A stretch of DNA of 18,492 nucleotides, from the NCBI GenBank assembly GCA_012270625.1, contig JAAXHZ010000143.1:2440-20931 (forward strand), in the 5' to 3' direction. Both the position numbers and the translations under genes were made by a program. Below are positions 7,747 through 15,145 of this stretch, in pieces. The notes beneath the pieces were generated by a model that was given only the letters and a program-made list of their open reading frames with translations, was not told where the DNA came from and made no database searches. Origin of the DNA: Dehalococcoidia bacterium (GTDB lineage Bacteria > Chloroflexota > Dehalococcoidia > SAR202 > UBA11138). The first letter of the stretch is position 1. Each line of letters opens with the position of its first letter.

Positions 7747-8736
7747 ATGCACGCCCTTATTCTCGCGCCATTCGACGAGCGTCAGATCGCGCGGCTCCGC
7801 GCCGAGATGTACGTTACGTATGAGAGCTGGCTGGATACACGCGCGCTGACCGACCCCGACGAGCTCGCCGAACGTATCCGATCTGAAGACATCTCGATAC
7901 TGGTCGTAGAAGCTGACTTTGTGTTCGAGGAGACATTCGAGGACTGCCCAGGGCTGAAGTTCGTAGGCATCTGCCGCGCTGCGACGAACCAGGTCGATCT
8001 TCACGCCGCCGCCGATCATGACGTACTGGTGGTCAACACGCCGGGTCGCAACGCTCGCGCCGTGGCCGAGCACGCCTTCGCGCTAATGATGTCGCTGGCC
8101 CGGCAGATTCCGCAGGCCCATGATTACGTCAGATCGGGTCGCTGGCGCCATCCCGCAGCGAGCTATACTGACTTTCGTGGAATCGAAATCTACTCTCGCA
8201 CAGTCGGCATCGTAGGCATGGGAGCGATTGGACGAACTCTCGCCGATTTGTGCATGGGATTTGGCATGAGAGTGGTCGCCTACGACCCATACGTGGGCGA
8301 TGTGCCCGACGGCGTCCGCATGATGGACCTTCGTTCGCTCGCCCAGGAGTCTGACTTCGTCAGCGTCCACGTCCCGACAACCCCGGACACCATCGGTCTC
8401 CTGAACGCCGAATTCTTCAGATCGATGAAGCCGTCGGCATACCTGGTAAGCTGCTCGGACTACTGCATTGTCGATGAGTCATCACTGCTTTACGCGCTTC
8501 GCGAACGTCGCATATGCGGAGCCGCGCTCGACGTATTCGAGACCCATCCTATCGCCCCGGACAGTCCGCTGCTGGAGCTGGAGAATATCATTCTGACGCC
8601 TCACATCGGAGGAGCGACCGACGGGACGGTCGAGCGCCATTCGAGAATGATGGCAGACGATATTCTCCGCTTCATCAAAGGCCGACGACCTGTGAATCTG
8701 GTCGTTCCCGAAGTGTGGCGTCCACAAGATGGCTGA
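7747..8736 (+). CDS. D-isomer-specific 2-hydroxyacid dehydrogenase homologue with altered active site
   Basis: A 329-residue two-domain protein of the D-2-hydroxyacid dehydrogenase (SerA/LdhA-like) family, which normally interconverts 2-oxo and 2-hydroxy acids with NAD(H). The nucleotide-binding fold is intact: VGIVGMGAIGRTLA with GxGxxG at 157-162 and an acidic residue after strand 2 (D180), favouring NAD. The catalytic triad is not intact. In the family block that normally reads N-x-x-R-G-x-x-V-D, this protein reads SCSDYCIVD (235-243), putting D238 in place of the essential Arg. In the DVFExEP block it reads DVFETHP (262-268), putting H267 in place of the catalytic Glu. Only the PHIGG histidine (H286) remains. 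ATG 7747 is used, 5 bases after the previous stop; the stop overlaps the kinase start by 8 bases. The protein may have a different reaction or a non-catalytic, ligand-sensing role. Confidence 0.88.
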   Translation: MHALILAPFDERQIARLRAEMYVTYESWLDTRALTDPDELAERIRSEDISILVVEADFVFEETFEDCPGLKFVGICRAATNQVDLHAAADHDVLVVNTPGRNARAVAEHAFALMMSLARQIPQAHDYVRSGRWRHPAASYTDFRGIEIYSRTVGIVGMGAIGRTLADLCMGFGMRVVAYDPYVGDVPDGVRMMDLRSLAQESDFVSVHVPTTPDTIGLLNAEFFRSMKPSAYLVSCSDYCIVDESSLLYALRERRICGAALDVFETHPIAPDSPLLELENIILTPHIGGATDGTVERHSRMMADDILRFIKGRRPVNLVVPEVWRPQDG

Positions 8737-10210
8737 CGATCTAGCGCTGGTTATCGACGCCGGATCGAGCTCGATCCGCTGCCATCTGGTTGAACCTGCC
8801 GGTGAGATCACACGCTCCGTCTCGCGGCCCTGGATATACCAGGATGAGCCGGACACGAGCGCATTCGAGAGGAGCTTCGATCTCGAAGCATGTTGGCAGT
8901 CGCTGTGTGGCGCGATTCTACAGTGTGTTGGCGATGCCGGGCAGCGGCCCTCGGCGGTCGCAATAACGTCACAGCGCCAGTCGTTGGTCTTCACAGACAG
9001 CGAGGTACGTCCGATACTTGCGGGACCCAACACTGACATTCGCGCCGTGTTTAACGGAGCAGCGCTCGACCTACAACATGGGCAGCTACTCTACGACACC
9101 ACAGGCCATCGTCCAGCCTTTATGATGGCCGCAGGAAAGCTGGCATGGCTGTGTAACGTTCGACCCTCGGCATACTCCCGCTTGGCTCATGTCATCACTC
9201 TCGCGGACTGGCTGGCTTATCAGCTAACCGGTCAGCTTGCCTGCGAGCCGACTCTGGCCGCGGCCAGCGGCCTGATCGACATCCGCACACGCGCCTGGGC
9301 ATCTGAGATGTTCGACATGCTGGAGCTGAATTGTCCAGAAGCGCCACTGTGTGAGGCCACAGAGTCACGCGGGAGCGTGATCTCTGACGATGTCGGCCCT
9401 ATCGCTGGGGCCACTGTGGTCGTCGCGGGCGCGGACACTCAATCTGGCACGATCGGCGCCGGAGTCACAGCGACGGGGCAGGCCACGATAGTCGCCGGCT
9501 GGAGCGCGCCTGTCCAGATGCTGACTCCCGACCCGATCCTGTCACCTGGCATGAAGACGTGGACAGGTCTGTTCCAGGCGCCGGACTTATGGGCAATGGA
9601 GAGCAGCGCGGGAGACATCGGGAACGTTTGGCGCTGGCTCGCTGAAACCATGTTCGGCGGAGAGAGTGATTACGTTCAGATGGACAGGCTGGCCGCCTCA
9701 GCTCCGCAGGGTTCGATCGGCGTCACGAGCCACTTTGGGCTGCAAGCGATGGACGTTTCGACGGTGGGTATGAGACTTGGCGGCATACTCTTCCCCACTC
9801 CAATGACAATGGGAGGCCCAACGTCCGGTCAGATCAGCCGCGCCGCCCTGGAGTCCTTCGCGTACGCGATCAGGGCCAACCTCGAACAATTGGAGCGCGA
9901 GTCCGACATCACCGCGAGCCGCGTTGCGTTCGGAGGGGGCTTGAGCCGGTCGAGTACATTCCGGCAGATTCTACCTAGCGTCTTGGGACGTCCCATCTCA
10001 ATGTTCCGACAGCCCGACACCACAGCCAGGGGCTCGGCCATGATCGCGAGGACAGCCATTGGCCAATACAGGTCGCTAGCCGAATCGGCCAATGCACTGT
10101 CGCATCTCGAGCATACCGCAGAGCCTGATCCGTCAGACGAAGCCGAGTACCATGACCACTACGAATACTGGCTGGATGTCCATGAGAGTATCGGTCCGCT
10201 GTTGGAGTGA
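8729..10210 (+). CDS. FGGY-family carbohydrate kinase
   Basis: ATP-dependent sugar or polyol kinase, 493 residues, in the cytoplasm. The first phosphate-binding motif is LVIDAGSSSIRC (7-18). The catalytic aspartate is probably D236 in VVVAGADTQSGTIGAG. The second domain has VAFGGGLSRSSTFRQILPSVLGRPI (about 399-423), the adenosine motif of FGGY proteins. Length matches xylulose, ribulose, fuculose and erythritol-type kinases; the sugar cannot be inferred from sequence alone. The ATG overlaps the end of the dehydrogenase gene by 8 bases (ATGGCTGA), so the two are translationally coupled. A class II aldolase follows, as in fucose, rhamnose and ribulose pathways where a phosphorylated ketose is then split. 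A palindrome spans its stop codon. Confidence 0.93.
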   Translation: MADDLALVIDAGSSSIRCHLVEPAGEITRSVSRPWIYQDEPDTSAFERSFDLEACWQSLCGAILQCVGDAGQRPSAVAITSQRQSLVFTDSEVRPILAGPNTDIRAVFNGAALDLQHGQLLYDTTGHRPAFMMAAGKLAWLCNVRPSAYSRLAHVITLADWLAYQLTGQLACEPTLAAASGLIDIRTRAWASEMFDMLELNCPEAPLCEATESRGSVISDDVGPIAGATVVVAGADTQSGTIGAGVTATGQATIVAGWSAPVQMLTPDPILSPGMKTWTGLFQAPDLWAMESSAGDIGNVWRWLAETMFGGESDYVQMDRLAASAPQGSIGVTSHFGLQAMDVSTVGMRLGGILFPTPMTMGGPTSGQISRAALESFAYAIRANLEQLERESDITASRVAFGGGLSRSSTFRQILPSVLGRPISMFRQPDTTARGSAMIARTAIGQYRSLAESANALSHLEHTAEPDPSDEAEYHDHYEYWLDVHESIGPLLE

Positions 10211-10221
10211 ACTCCACTCCA
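10203..10221 (+). other. Inverted repeat over the kinase stop codon
   Basis: TGGAGTG (10203-10209) and CACTCCA (10215-10221) form a perfect 7-bp stem with a 5-base loop; the kinase stop TGA lies at 10208-10210. No T-run follows, so it is not a classical terminator. It could be an intra-operon processing or stability element, or a DNA operator dyad. The 50 bases that follow are AT-rich and contain TATAAA (10247-10252), a possible -10 box without a convincing -35 box. Confidence 0.45.
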
Positions 10222-10270
10222 CTGGCATAAACCAACCTGAACTCTGTATAAACTATCCGTATAGACTCCC

Positions 10271-10945
10271 ATGCCCAGCAAGTGGAACAGCCAGAGACAA
10301 GCAGTAGCAGCTGCCGCTCGAAAGATGGCCGACCTCGGCCTTGTGACCGGCACGGCAGGCAACATAAGCGTTAGGCTTGCCGACAAAGCCGGGCGAGACC
10401 TGATGGCTGTCACGCCCGCATCGACCCAGTATGAGTCCATGGCCTCTGACGACATCGTCGTCACCGACTTCGACGTCGAACCTGTGGCGGGAGACCGAGC
10501 GCCTTCATCCGAGAGCCTGCTGCACGTGGGAATCTACCAGCGTCGGCCCGATGCCGGAGCCATAGTGCACACCCACTCCATCTACTCCAGCGTCCTGGCC
10601 GTGGCCGGAATTGACCTTCCGCCGGTGATAGACGAAGTTGTGGTCTATGTCGGCGGCATAATTCGCGTGTCGAGATACGGCTTCCCCGGCACAGAGCAGC
10701 TGGCCGACAATGTGTGCGACGCCTTGGGGAGCAACAAGGCGGCATTCATAGCCAATCACGGGGCCGTAGCGGTCGGACGCTCCCTCGATGAGGCAATGGA
10801 CATATGCCTACTGGTCGAGCGAGCGTCCCAGATCTACGTAATGGCCAACGCGATCGGTCAGGTGACGCCAATCCCGGGAGAGTACGTCGAGGCGTCAACC
10901 GCAATCTACAGAATGCGTAACCCGGACATAGGAGACAAACGCTGA
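10271..10945 (+). CDS. Class II aldolase/adducin family protein
   Basis: Zinc-dependent aldolase or epimerase of the FucA/AraD family, 224 residues. Motifs: GTAGNISVR (27-35, phosphate and backbone binding), SSE (79-81, with E81 the likely catalytic acid), the zinc pair HTHS (H100, H102) and ANHG (H163, third zinc ligand). All residues expected for metal binding are present. Fuculose-1-phosphate aldolase, ribulose-5-phosphate 4-epimerase and related enzymes are not separable by eye. It follows the FGGY kinase after 60 bases, so it may act on the kinase product, splitting a ketose phosphate into a three-carbon phosphate plus an aldehyde. The start ATG has only a weak ribosome site. Its TGA shares one base with the next ATG. 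Confidence 0.92.
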   Translation: MPSKWNSQRQAVAAAARKMADLGLVTGTAGNISVRLADKAGRDLMAVTPASTQYESMASDDIVVTDFDVEPVAGDRAPSSESLLHVGIYQRRPDAGAIVHTHSIYSSVLAVAGIDLPPVIDEVVVYVGGIIRVSRYGFPGTEQLADNVCDALGSNKAAFIANHGAVAVGRSLDEAMDICLLVERASQIYVMANAIGQVTPIPGEYVEASTAIYRMRNPDIGDKR

Positions 10946-11316
10946 TGGTCACTGTCCCCGGATTTCTGCTCAGGAGGCTGTACGTCAAACAGAGCCTGAC
11001 CAATACCGAAGACGGATTCCAGTTCGAGCTGATGAACAGGCTCGGCTCAGGATACTCGCACAGGGTTCATCCGCTGACCGTAGATGGCGAGGAGGTCCAG
11101 ATCGACAGCGCGGAGTTCTATCTCGACGGCGCTTCCACCCGTTTCGACCGTATCACCGAGCAGAGCACGTTCACGCTCGCCATGAACAAGACAATCGTCG
11201 TAAGGGTGACTGGAACCAGGCTCGAACCGGGCGCTCACAAGATCGGCATGGGCTTCGATGTCCCTGGGCTGGGCACCCTGAGATTCGACTTCACCGACAC
11301 TGTTGCCGATGCCTGA
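10945..11316 (+). CDS. Small protein resembling C-glycoside deglycosidase beta subunit (DUF6379-like)
   Basis: A 123-residue, mostly beta-strand soluble protein without signal peptide or membrane segment. The pattern GFQFELMNRLGSGYSHRV (about 24-41), then LTVDGEEVQ, AEFYLDGA and RLEPGAHKIGMGF matches what I recall for DUF6379/CGDB proteins, the small partner of the enzyme that breaks the carbon-carbon bond of 3-oxo C-glycosides. This is a memory-based resemblance, not a search result. In known systems the catalytic partner is a xylose-isomerase-like barrel protein; none is encoded in this window. A good ribosome site, GGAGA (10931-10935), sits 9 bases before the ATG. The gene overlaps the aldolase by 1 base and the epimerase by 8, so it is an integral part of the operon and probably made in step with it. 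It could also be a stand-alone sugar-binding or structural partner. Confidence 0.75.
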   Translation: MVTVPGFLLRRLYVKQSLTNTEDGFQFELMNRLGSGYSHRVHPLTVDGEEVQIDSAEFYLDGASTRFDRITEQSTFTLAMNKTIVVRVTGTRLEPGAHKIGMGFDVPGLGTLRFDFTDTVADA

Positions 11317-12292
11317 CGCACCTCTGCGCGTTGCCGTAACCGGAGCGGCCGGATACCTGGGCAGCCTGCTCATCGAGCGCCTTCAAGACTGTGACACAGT
11401 AAGCTGCATCCTTGCGACCGACATACGAAAGCCGAGTTCTACCTACAACGACGATGTGGATTTCGTACATCTCGATATCACGAACCCCTTCCCAGATCTC
11501 TTTGATCGCTACGACATCAACGCGGTTGTTCACCTTGCCTACATCCTCAACCCCGGTCGCCGCTCCGACCTCGCCAGACGGGTGAACGTCTCAGGCACTG
11601 ATCACGTCATCGAGGCGTGTTCCAACGCGGACATCGCCCATGTAGTCTATCTGAGCAGCACTTCCGTTTACGGCGCTCACCCTGACAATCCAGAGTTTTT
11701 GACCGAGGAAGACCCAGTGCGTCCGATACCAGGCTTCCAGTACAGCGAGGACAAGGCAGCCGCAGAGGGAAGATTGACAGAGTTCGCCGAACGGAACTCG
11801 TCGGTCTCGATCACGATCCTGCGCGGGTGTCCAGTGATGGGGCCTCACGCTGATAATTTCATAGCGAACGCGTTCCGCAAGCCGGCGCTGCCGAGGCTCG
11901 GCAGCGCCGATCCGCCGATGCAGTTCATCCATGAGAATGATCTAACCGAGATCATCGTGAAGTGCCTGGACACGAGACCCTCGGGGATATTCAACGTGGC
12001 GGGAGATGGTACGATCCATTGGAGCCGAATGGCGTCTGTCATGGGTCGCCGGATGCTCAGACTTCCACCCATCGCTTGGTGGCGGCTCACGTCGATAGCA
12101 TGGAGGCTCGGCTTGCAGTCGGACTCTCCACCCTGCGGACTGGACTTCATCCGGTACAGGTGGACCGCAAGCGCGGACAAGATCAAACGCGAGCTGGGGG
12201 TGAGTCTGAAATACACATCCAGCGAGGCATGGGAGTCGTTCGCCGCTCCATCTCAAGACGAGCACGCATACATACGAAACGAGACGAGATGA
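11309..12292 (+). CDS. NAD-dependent epimerase/dehydratase (extended SDR)
   Basis: Nucleotide-dependent sugar dehydrogenase or epimerase of the extended short-chain dehydrogenase family, 327 residues. The Rossmann motif TGAAGYLG (11-18) is at the N-terminus. D60-region strand VHLDIT and HLAYILN follow, then the catalytic set YLSSTSVYG (114-122) and YSEDK (Y145, K149). The C-terminal substrate domain includes FNVAGDG and a Trp/Arg-rich stretch before the end. ATG 11309 overlaps the previous gene by 8 bases (ATGCCTGA); a TTG two codons upstream is less likely. Whether it epimerises, dehydrates or oxidises, and whether on a free or nucleotide-linked sugar, cannot be told. In this cluster an oxidising role, such as making a keto sugar, would fit the deglycosidase-beta-like neighbour. 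Confidence 0.9.
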   Translation: MPDAPLRVAVTGAAGYLGSLLIERLQDCDTVSCILATDIRKPSSTYNDDVDFVHLDITNPFPDLFDRYDINAVVHLAYILNPGRRSDLARRVNVSGTDHVIEACSNADIAHVVYLSSTSVYGAHPDNPEFLTEEDPVRPIPGFQYSEDKAAAEGRLTEFAERNSSVSITILRGCPVMGPHADNFIANAFRKPALPRLGSADPPMQFIHENDLTEIIVKCLDTRPSGIFNVAGDGTIHWSRMASVMGRRMLRLPPIAWWRLTSIAWRLGLQSDSPPCGLDFIRYRWTASADKIKRELGVSLKYTSSEAWESFAAPSQDEHAYIRNETR

Positions 12293-13191
12293 AAGTAATC
12301 ATAGACGCTGACACTGGCACCGACGACGCCATAGCGCTGATCATGGCGGTCAATTCGCCGGAATTGGAGATCGACAGCATCACGACGGTGGCTGGCAACG
12401 CGCGACTGGCTGACACGACCCGCAACACGCTGCGGCTGCTGAGCCATCTTGGACGACCCGACATTCCGATCTCGAAGGGTGCAGACAGGCCGCTCAGAGT
12501 CAGGTCACACTTCGCATATTACTACCACGGGCCAGGAGGCCTGACGACTCGTCTGCCGACCACCGACAGCAGACCCATCGAGGCGCGCGCTGCTGATCGC
12601 TTCTGCTCGGCGGCTGACCAGGCAGCGGGGGAGCTGGAGGTAATTGCTCTCGGCCCATTGACCAACATCGCGCGAGCGATTCGTCGCGCTCCTGACCGGA
12701 TGCGGCAAGTCAAGCGCATTTACGTGATGGGAGGGGCCGTCGAGGTGCCCGGCAACGTTACACCCTCAGCCGAGTTCAACATCTACGCCGACCCTCACGC
12801 CGCCAACGTCGTGTTCGACTCTGGCATCCCCATCACGCTTGTAGGTTTGGACGTCGGAGACAGCATGGGCTTCGACCGGAACGGCGCCGACTGGCGATCG
12901 GGCGCGTCAAGAGGCGAGGATGTGGCAGCCAAGATCATTCAGGGCTGGTTCGATATTCACTCCGGTCGCGATGTGTACGTGCTGTGCGACCCCCTGACCG
13001 TTGCGGCAGCTGTGGCTCCGGACCTCTTCGAGTATCGACAGGGGACGGTCACAGTTGACGAGGAGGGTGAAACTCGTGGCAGGACGAGGGCCGAGTATGG
13101 CCCTGGCAACGTCAGCATCGCTCTGGGAGTCGATGAAGACCGAGCCCGATCCTTCGTTCTAGACCGGCTCGCGACTCAGACCAGCCCGTAA
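12289..13191 (+). CDS. Nucleoside hydrolase (inosine/uridine-preferring family)
   Basis: Hydrolyses the N-glycosidic bond of nucleosides, releasing ribose and a base, using a bound calcium ion. The 300-residue protein has the calcium-binding N-terminus IIDADTGTDDAIAL (D6, D8, D12, D13), ALGPLTNIARA (120-130), MGGAVEVPGNVTPSAEFNIY (147-166) and VLCDPLTVAA (231-240). In the last motif the usual HDP is CDP: C233 replaces the histidine that acts as general acid in classical inosine-uridine hydrolases, while D234 is kept. This suggests altered base preference or chemistry. The start ATG shares four bases with the epimerase stop (ATGA). It is the last gene of the cluster. It supports a nucleoside or pentose substrate for the operon, though members of this family also act on other N-ribosides. 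Confidence 0.92.
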   Translation: MKVIIDADTGTDDAIALIMAVNSPELEIDSITTVAGNARLADTTRNTLRLLSHLGRPDIPISKGADRPLRVRSHFAYYYHGPGGLTTRLPTTDSRPIEARAADRFCSAADQAAGELEVIALGPLTNIARAIRRAPDRMRQVKRIYVMGGAVEVPGNVTPSAEFNIYADPHAANVVFDSGIPITLVGLDVGDSMGFDRNGADWRSGASRGEDVAAKIIQGWFDIHSGRDVYVLCDPLTVAAAVAPDLFEYRQGTVTVDEEGETRGRTRAEYGPGNVSIALGVDEDRARSFVLDRLATQTSP

Positions 13192-13227
13192 GTCGAACTC
13201 TCTCGGAATCCGCGCGGTCGCGATGGG

Positions 13228-14028
13228 CTATTCCAGGGGTCCCAGATACCGGAGCAAGGTGTCCCACTTCGAGTCGAGCACACGCCTCATGTTGCTCGTC
13301 GTCACCTCCTCCACCTCGGCCACGTCTATACCTTTGAGCTCAGCGAGAGTTTGAGCAACCGTCGCGACGTGCCTGGGCTCAGTCCAGTTCTCTCGCTTGG
13401 ACTTGAAAGGCTGTGGCGCGGCGTCGGTCTCCAGCACAATGCTTTCCAATGGCACCTTGACCGCCGTCTGCTGTAGGTAGGACAGCCGCAGCAGAGGCCG
13501 CGCAAGCGAGATGTAGAAGCCAAGATCCATGACCTTCTGCGCGGTCTTGAGGTCTCCCTGGAAGTAGTGCATGACACCGCCGACCTCGTATGCCCGCTCC
13601 TCCCTCAGCACGCGGAACACCTCGTCGTGTGACTCGCGGCTGTGGAAGACGACAGGCAGACCAAGCTCACGAGCCAGCCGTATCTGCTCCCTGAAAGCGG
13701 GGTACTGAATGGCCCGATCCGGCGCACCGTCCATGAAGTCCAGGCCGATCTCGCTCATCACCAGCACCTTATCTGTGGACGTGGCCAGGTCCCGCAGAGT
13801 CTCATAGGTCTGGTCTGTGAAGGGCTCGCGAATATCCATTGGATGGATACCCACACCAGAGAAGAAGCCTTCGTACTGAGTCGAAAGCTCAAGAGACCTC
13901 CGTGACGACGGAATCGTAGTCCCGGCCGAGATCACCGCGCGCACGCCTACATGCTCAGCGCGGTCGAGAATCTCCCCAACTTCGACATCCGTAAAAGGAT
14001 CAAGATGAACGTGGCAGTCAATGTACAT
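13228..14028 (-). CDS. TatD-family metal-dependent hydrolase
   Basis: Two-metal TIM-barrel hydrolase of the TatD/YcfH group; members are described as 3'-5' DNases or D-aminoacyl-tRNA-type hydrolases. All metal ligands are visible: H6 and H8 in DCHVHLD, E93 in MSEIGLDF, H129 in VFHSRES, H154 in VMHYFQG and D202 in LETDAAP. At 266 residues the length is normal. It begins at the ATG at 14028 without a clear ribosome site. It converges on the nucleoside hydrolase, with only 36 bases between them and no recognisable terminator, and diverges from the membrane protein gene. It appears to be a monocistronic housekeeping gene. Confidence 0.94.
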   Translation of the reverse strand: MYIDCHVHLDPFTDVEVGEILDRAEHVGVRAVISAGTTIPSSRRSLELSTQYEGFFSGVGIHPMDIREPFTDQTYETLRDLATSTDKVLVMSEIGLDFMDGAPDRAIQYPAFREQIRLARELGLPVVFHSRESHDEVFRVLREERAYEVGGVMHYFQGDLKTAQKVMDLGFYISLARPLLRLSYLQQTAVKVPLESIVLETDAAPQPFKSKRENWTEPRHVATVAQTLAELKGIDVAEVEEVTTSNMRRVLDSKWDTLLRYLGPLE

Positions 14029-14060
14029 ATCAGCGCACAGCAGTTGCTATGAGGCTCATC

Positions 14061-14095
14061 TGTTGTGGTCAACACTCTGCTCCGGTCATTATACT
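14061..14095 (+). promoter_or_regulatory. Candidate promoter with TGTTG/CAACA dyad
   Basis: TGTTG-4 bases-CAACA (14061-14074) is a perfect dyad. It overlaps a TGGTCA (14066-14071) that is 18 bases before TATACT (14090-14095), which matches the -10 consensus at five of six positions. Transcription would start near 14102 toward the flippase-like gene. The dyad could be an operator at the -35 region; prediction by eye. Confidence 0.4.
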
Positions 14096-14110
14096 ACGTC
14101 CAAGTGTCGT

Positions 14111-14129
14111 CGCCCGCGTTATGCGGGCG
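14111..14129 (+). other. Hairpin in the leader of the flippase-like gene
   Basis: CGCCCGC (14111-14117) and GCGGGCG (14123-14129) form a perfect 7-bp GC stem with the 5-base loop GTTAT. It would be near the very 5' end of the predicted transcript. No T-run follows, and the genes diverge here, so a terminator is unlikely. It may stabilise the RNA or be a repeated intergenic element; copies elsewhere in the genome would test this. Confidence 0.5.
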
Positions 14130-14155
14130 TCGTCTTATGAGGATGAGTAGATGAA

Positions 14156-15145
14156 TTGAAGAGTCGAGCCTGGTCAGTCGGAAGAGTATGCTTGGGGATC
14201 GCGGTCAGCGCGCTCCTGGGCTGGCTCGCCATCCGTGGTCTGGACTGGGGCATGGTCCTGGAGTCGTTCGCGGGCGTGTCTGTAACGATGGTCTCCCTGG
14301 CCATGATCGTATTTCTCTTCGCGAACTATCTGCGCGCCGCCCGGTGGCGAGTGCTCTTCATAGACGGCACGGTATCTACCAACCGACTGTTCATCGTCCA
14401 GAACATCGGCATAGGACTGAACAATGTCGTTCCGATCAGAGTGGCTTCAGAGGCCGTGCAGCTTGCCATTCTGACGCTCAAGGACAGAGTCAGGCCGTCG
14501 GTCGCGCTCGCCACTCTCGGCATGGAGCGCGTCTTGGATCTGGTCGTCAGCGCCGCGATCCTTGGCCTCGCGCTTCTTCTGGTTCCCGAAATGGAGAGGT
14601 TCACACTGTATATCTGGGGCGCAATAGGGATTGCCGTTGTCTCGGTCGTGATCGTGCGCCTTCTCTCATGGGGAAGCACGGGTGTCAAGTGGGTGCTGAG
14701 ACTGCCCTTTCTCGTCGACTTCACAAGCGCAGTAAGGGACTTGGAAAGAGAGCGCACACGTCTGGCGGCCTCCACTGCCATGACACTTGCGTACTGGCTG
14801 CTGGTTGGAGTTACAGCGTGGATCATTGCAGACGCGATTCATCTGTCGATAACTCCCGTAGTCGCGACTGTTGTAATCATGGGTACCATATACTTCGCGA
14901 CGGCGGTTCCGGCCGCGCCAGCCGCAATCGGCACCTTCGAGTTCGGGGTCGTCTATGTACTCGAGCTGTTCGGGGTCACCCGAGAATCCGGATTTGGGTT
15001 CGCGGTGATCACTCATGCTGTGTTCTTCCTGCCGCCGACCATCATGGCGGCGATCTTCCTGCCCAGGGAAGGCCTTTTCTCGATAGGTCGGCTGAGGTCC
15101 GTTTTGGCTGGAATGAGAACCACGCAGGAATCGGAGTCCACATGA
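14156..15145 (+). CDS. Flippase-like membrane protein (UPF0104 / LPG synthase transmembrane family)
   Basis: Polytopic membrane protein of 329 residues related to the transmembrane domain of lysylphosphatidylglycerol synthase (MprF) and AglD-like proteins; members are thought to move lipids or lipid-linked sugars across the membrane, but the role is not settled. Hydrophobic helices lie at about 8-26, 34-58, 78-102, 124-142, 148-170, 201-221, 227-245, 252-275 and 282-302. Family landmarks seen are FANYLRAARWR (about 51-61), the GIGLNNVVPIR segment with EAVQL (about 82-102), GMERVLDL (about 122-129) and VPAAPAAIGTFEFG (about 256-269). The start is a TTG at 14156; the earlier ATG at 14151 meets a stop after two codons. 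The gene shares four bases with the following lipoprotein gene (ATGA), suggesting coupled expression. Confidence 0.85.
   Translation: MKSRAWSVGRVCLGIAVSALLGWLAIRGLDWGMVLESFAGVSVTMVSLAMIVFLFANYLRAARWRVLFIDGTVSTNRLFIVQNIGIGLNNVVPIRVASEAVQLAILTLKDRVRPSVALATLGMERVLDLVVSAAILGLALLLVPEMERFTLYIWGAIGIAVVSVVIVRLLSWGSTGVKWVLRLPFLVDFTSAVRDLERERTRLAASTAMTLAYWLLVGVTAWIIADAIHLSITPVVATVVIMGTIYFATAVPAAPAAIGTFEFGVVYVLELFGVTRESGFGFAVITHAVFFLPPTIMAAIFLPREGLFSIGRLRSVLAGMRTTQESEST

Noticed and set aside
11962..12288. A longer nucleoside hydrolase with an extra 109-residue N-terminus
   Set aside because: The extension lies wholly inside the epimerase gene in another frame. The family N-terminus, with its calcium-binding aspartates, begins directly at ATG 12289.
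13192..13227. Terminator between the nucleoside hydrolase and TatD genes
   Set aside because: I could find no stem-loop with a T-run in these 36 bases.
14111..14129. Rho-independent terminator at the GC hairpin
   Set aside because: No T-run follows, and the flanking genes diverge, so no transcript needs to end there.
14188..15141. A 903-residue open frame running from 14188 to 16899 on the plus strand
   Set aside because: The first 318 codons are an out-of-frame shadow of the flippase-like gene and have low-complexity Arg/Ser-rich content. The real gene starts at 15142 with a signal peptide and lipobox.
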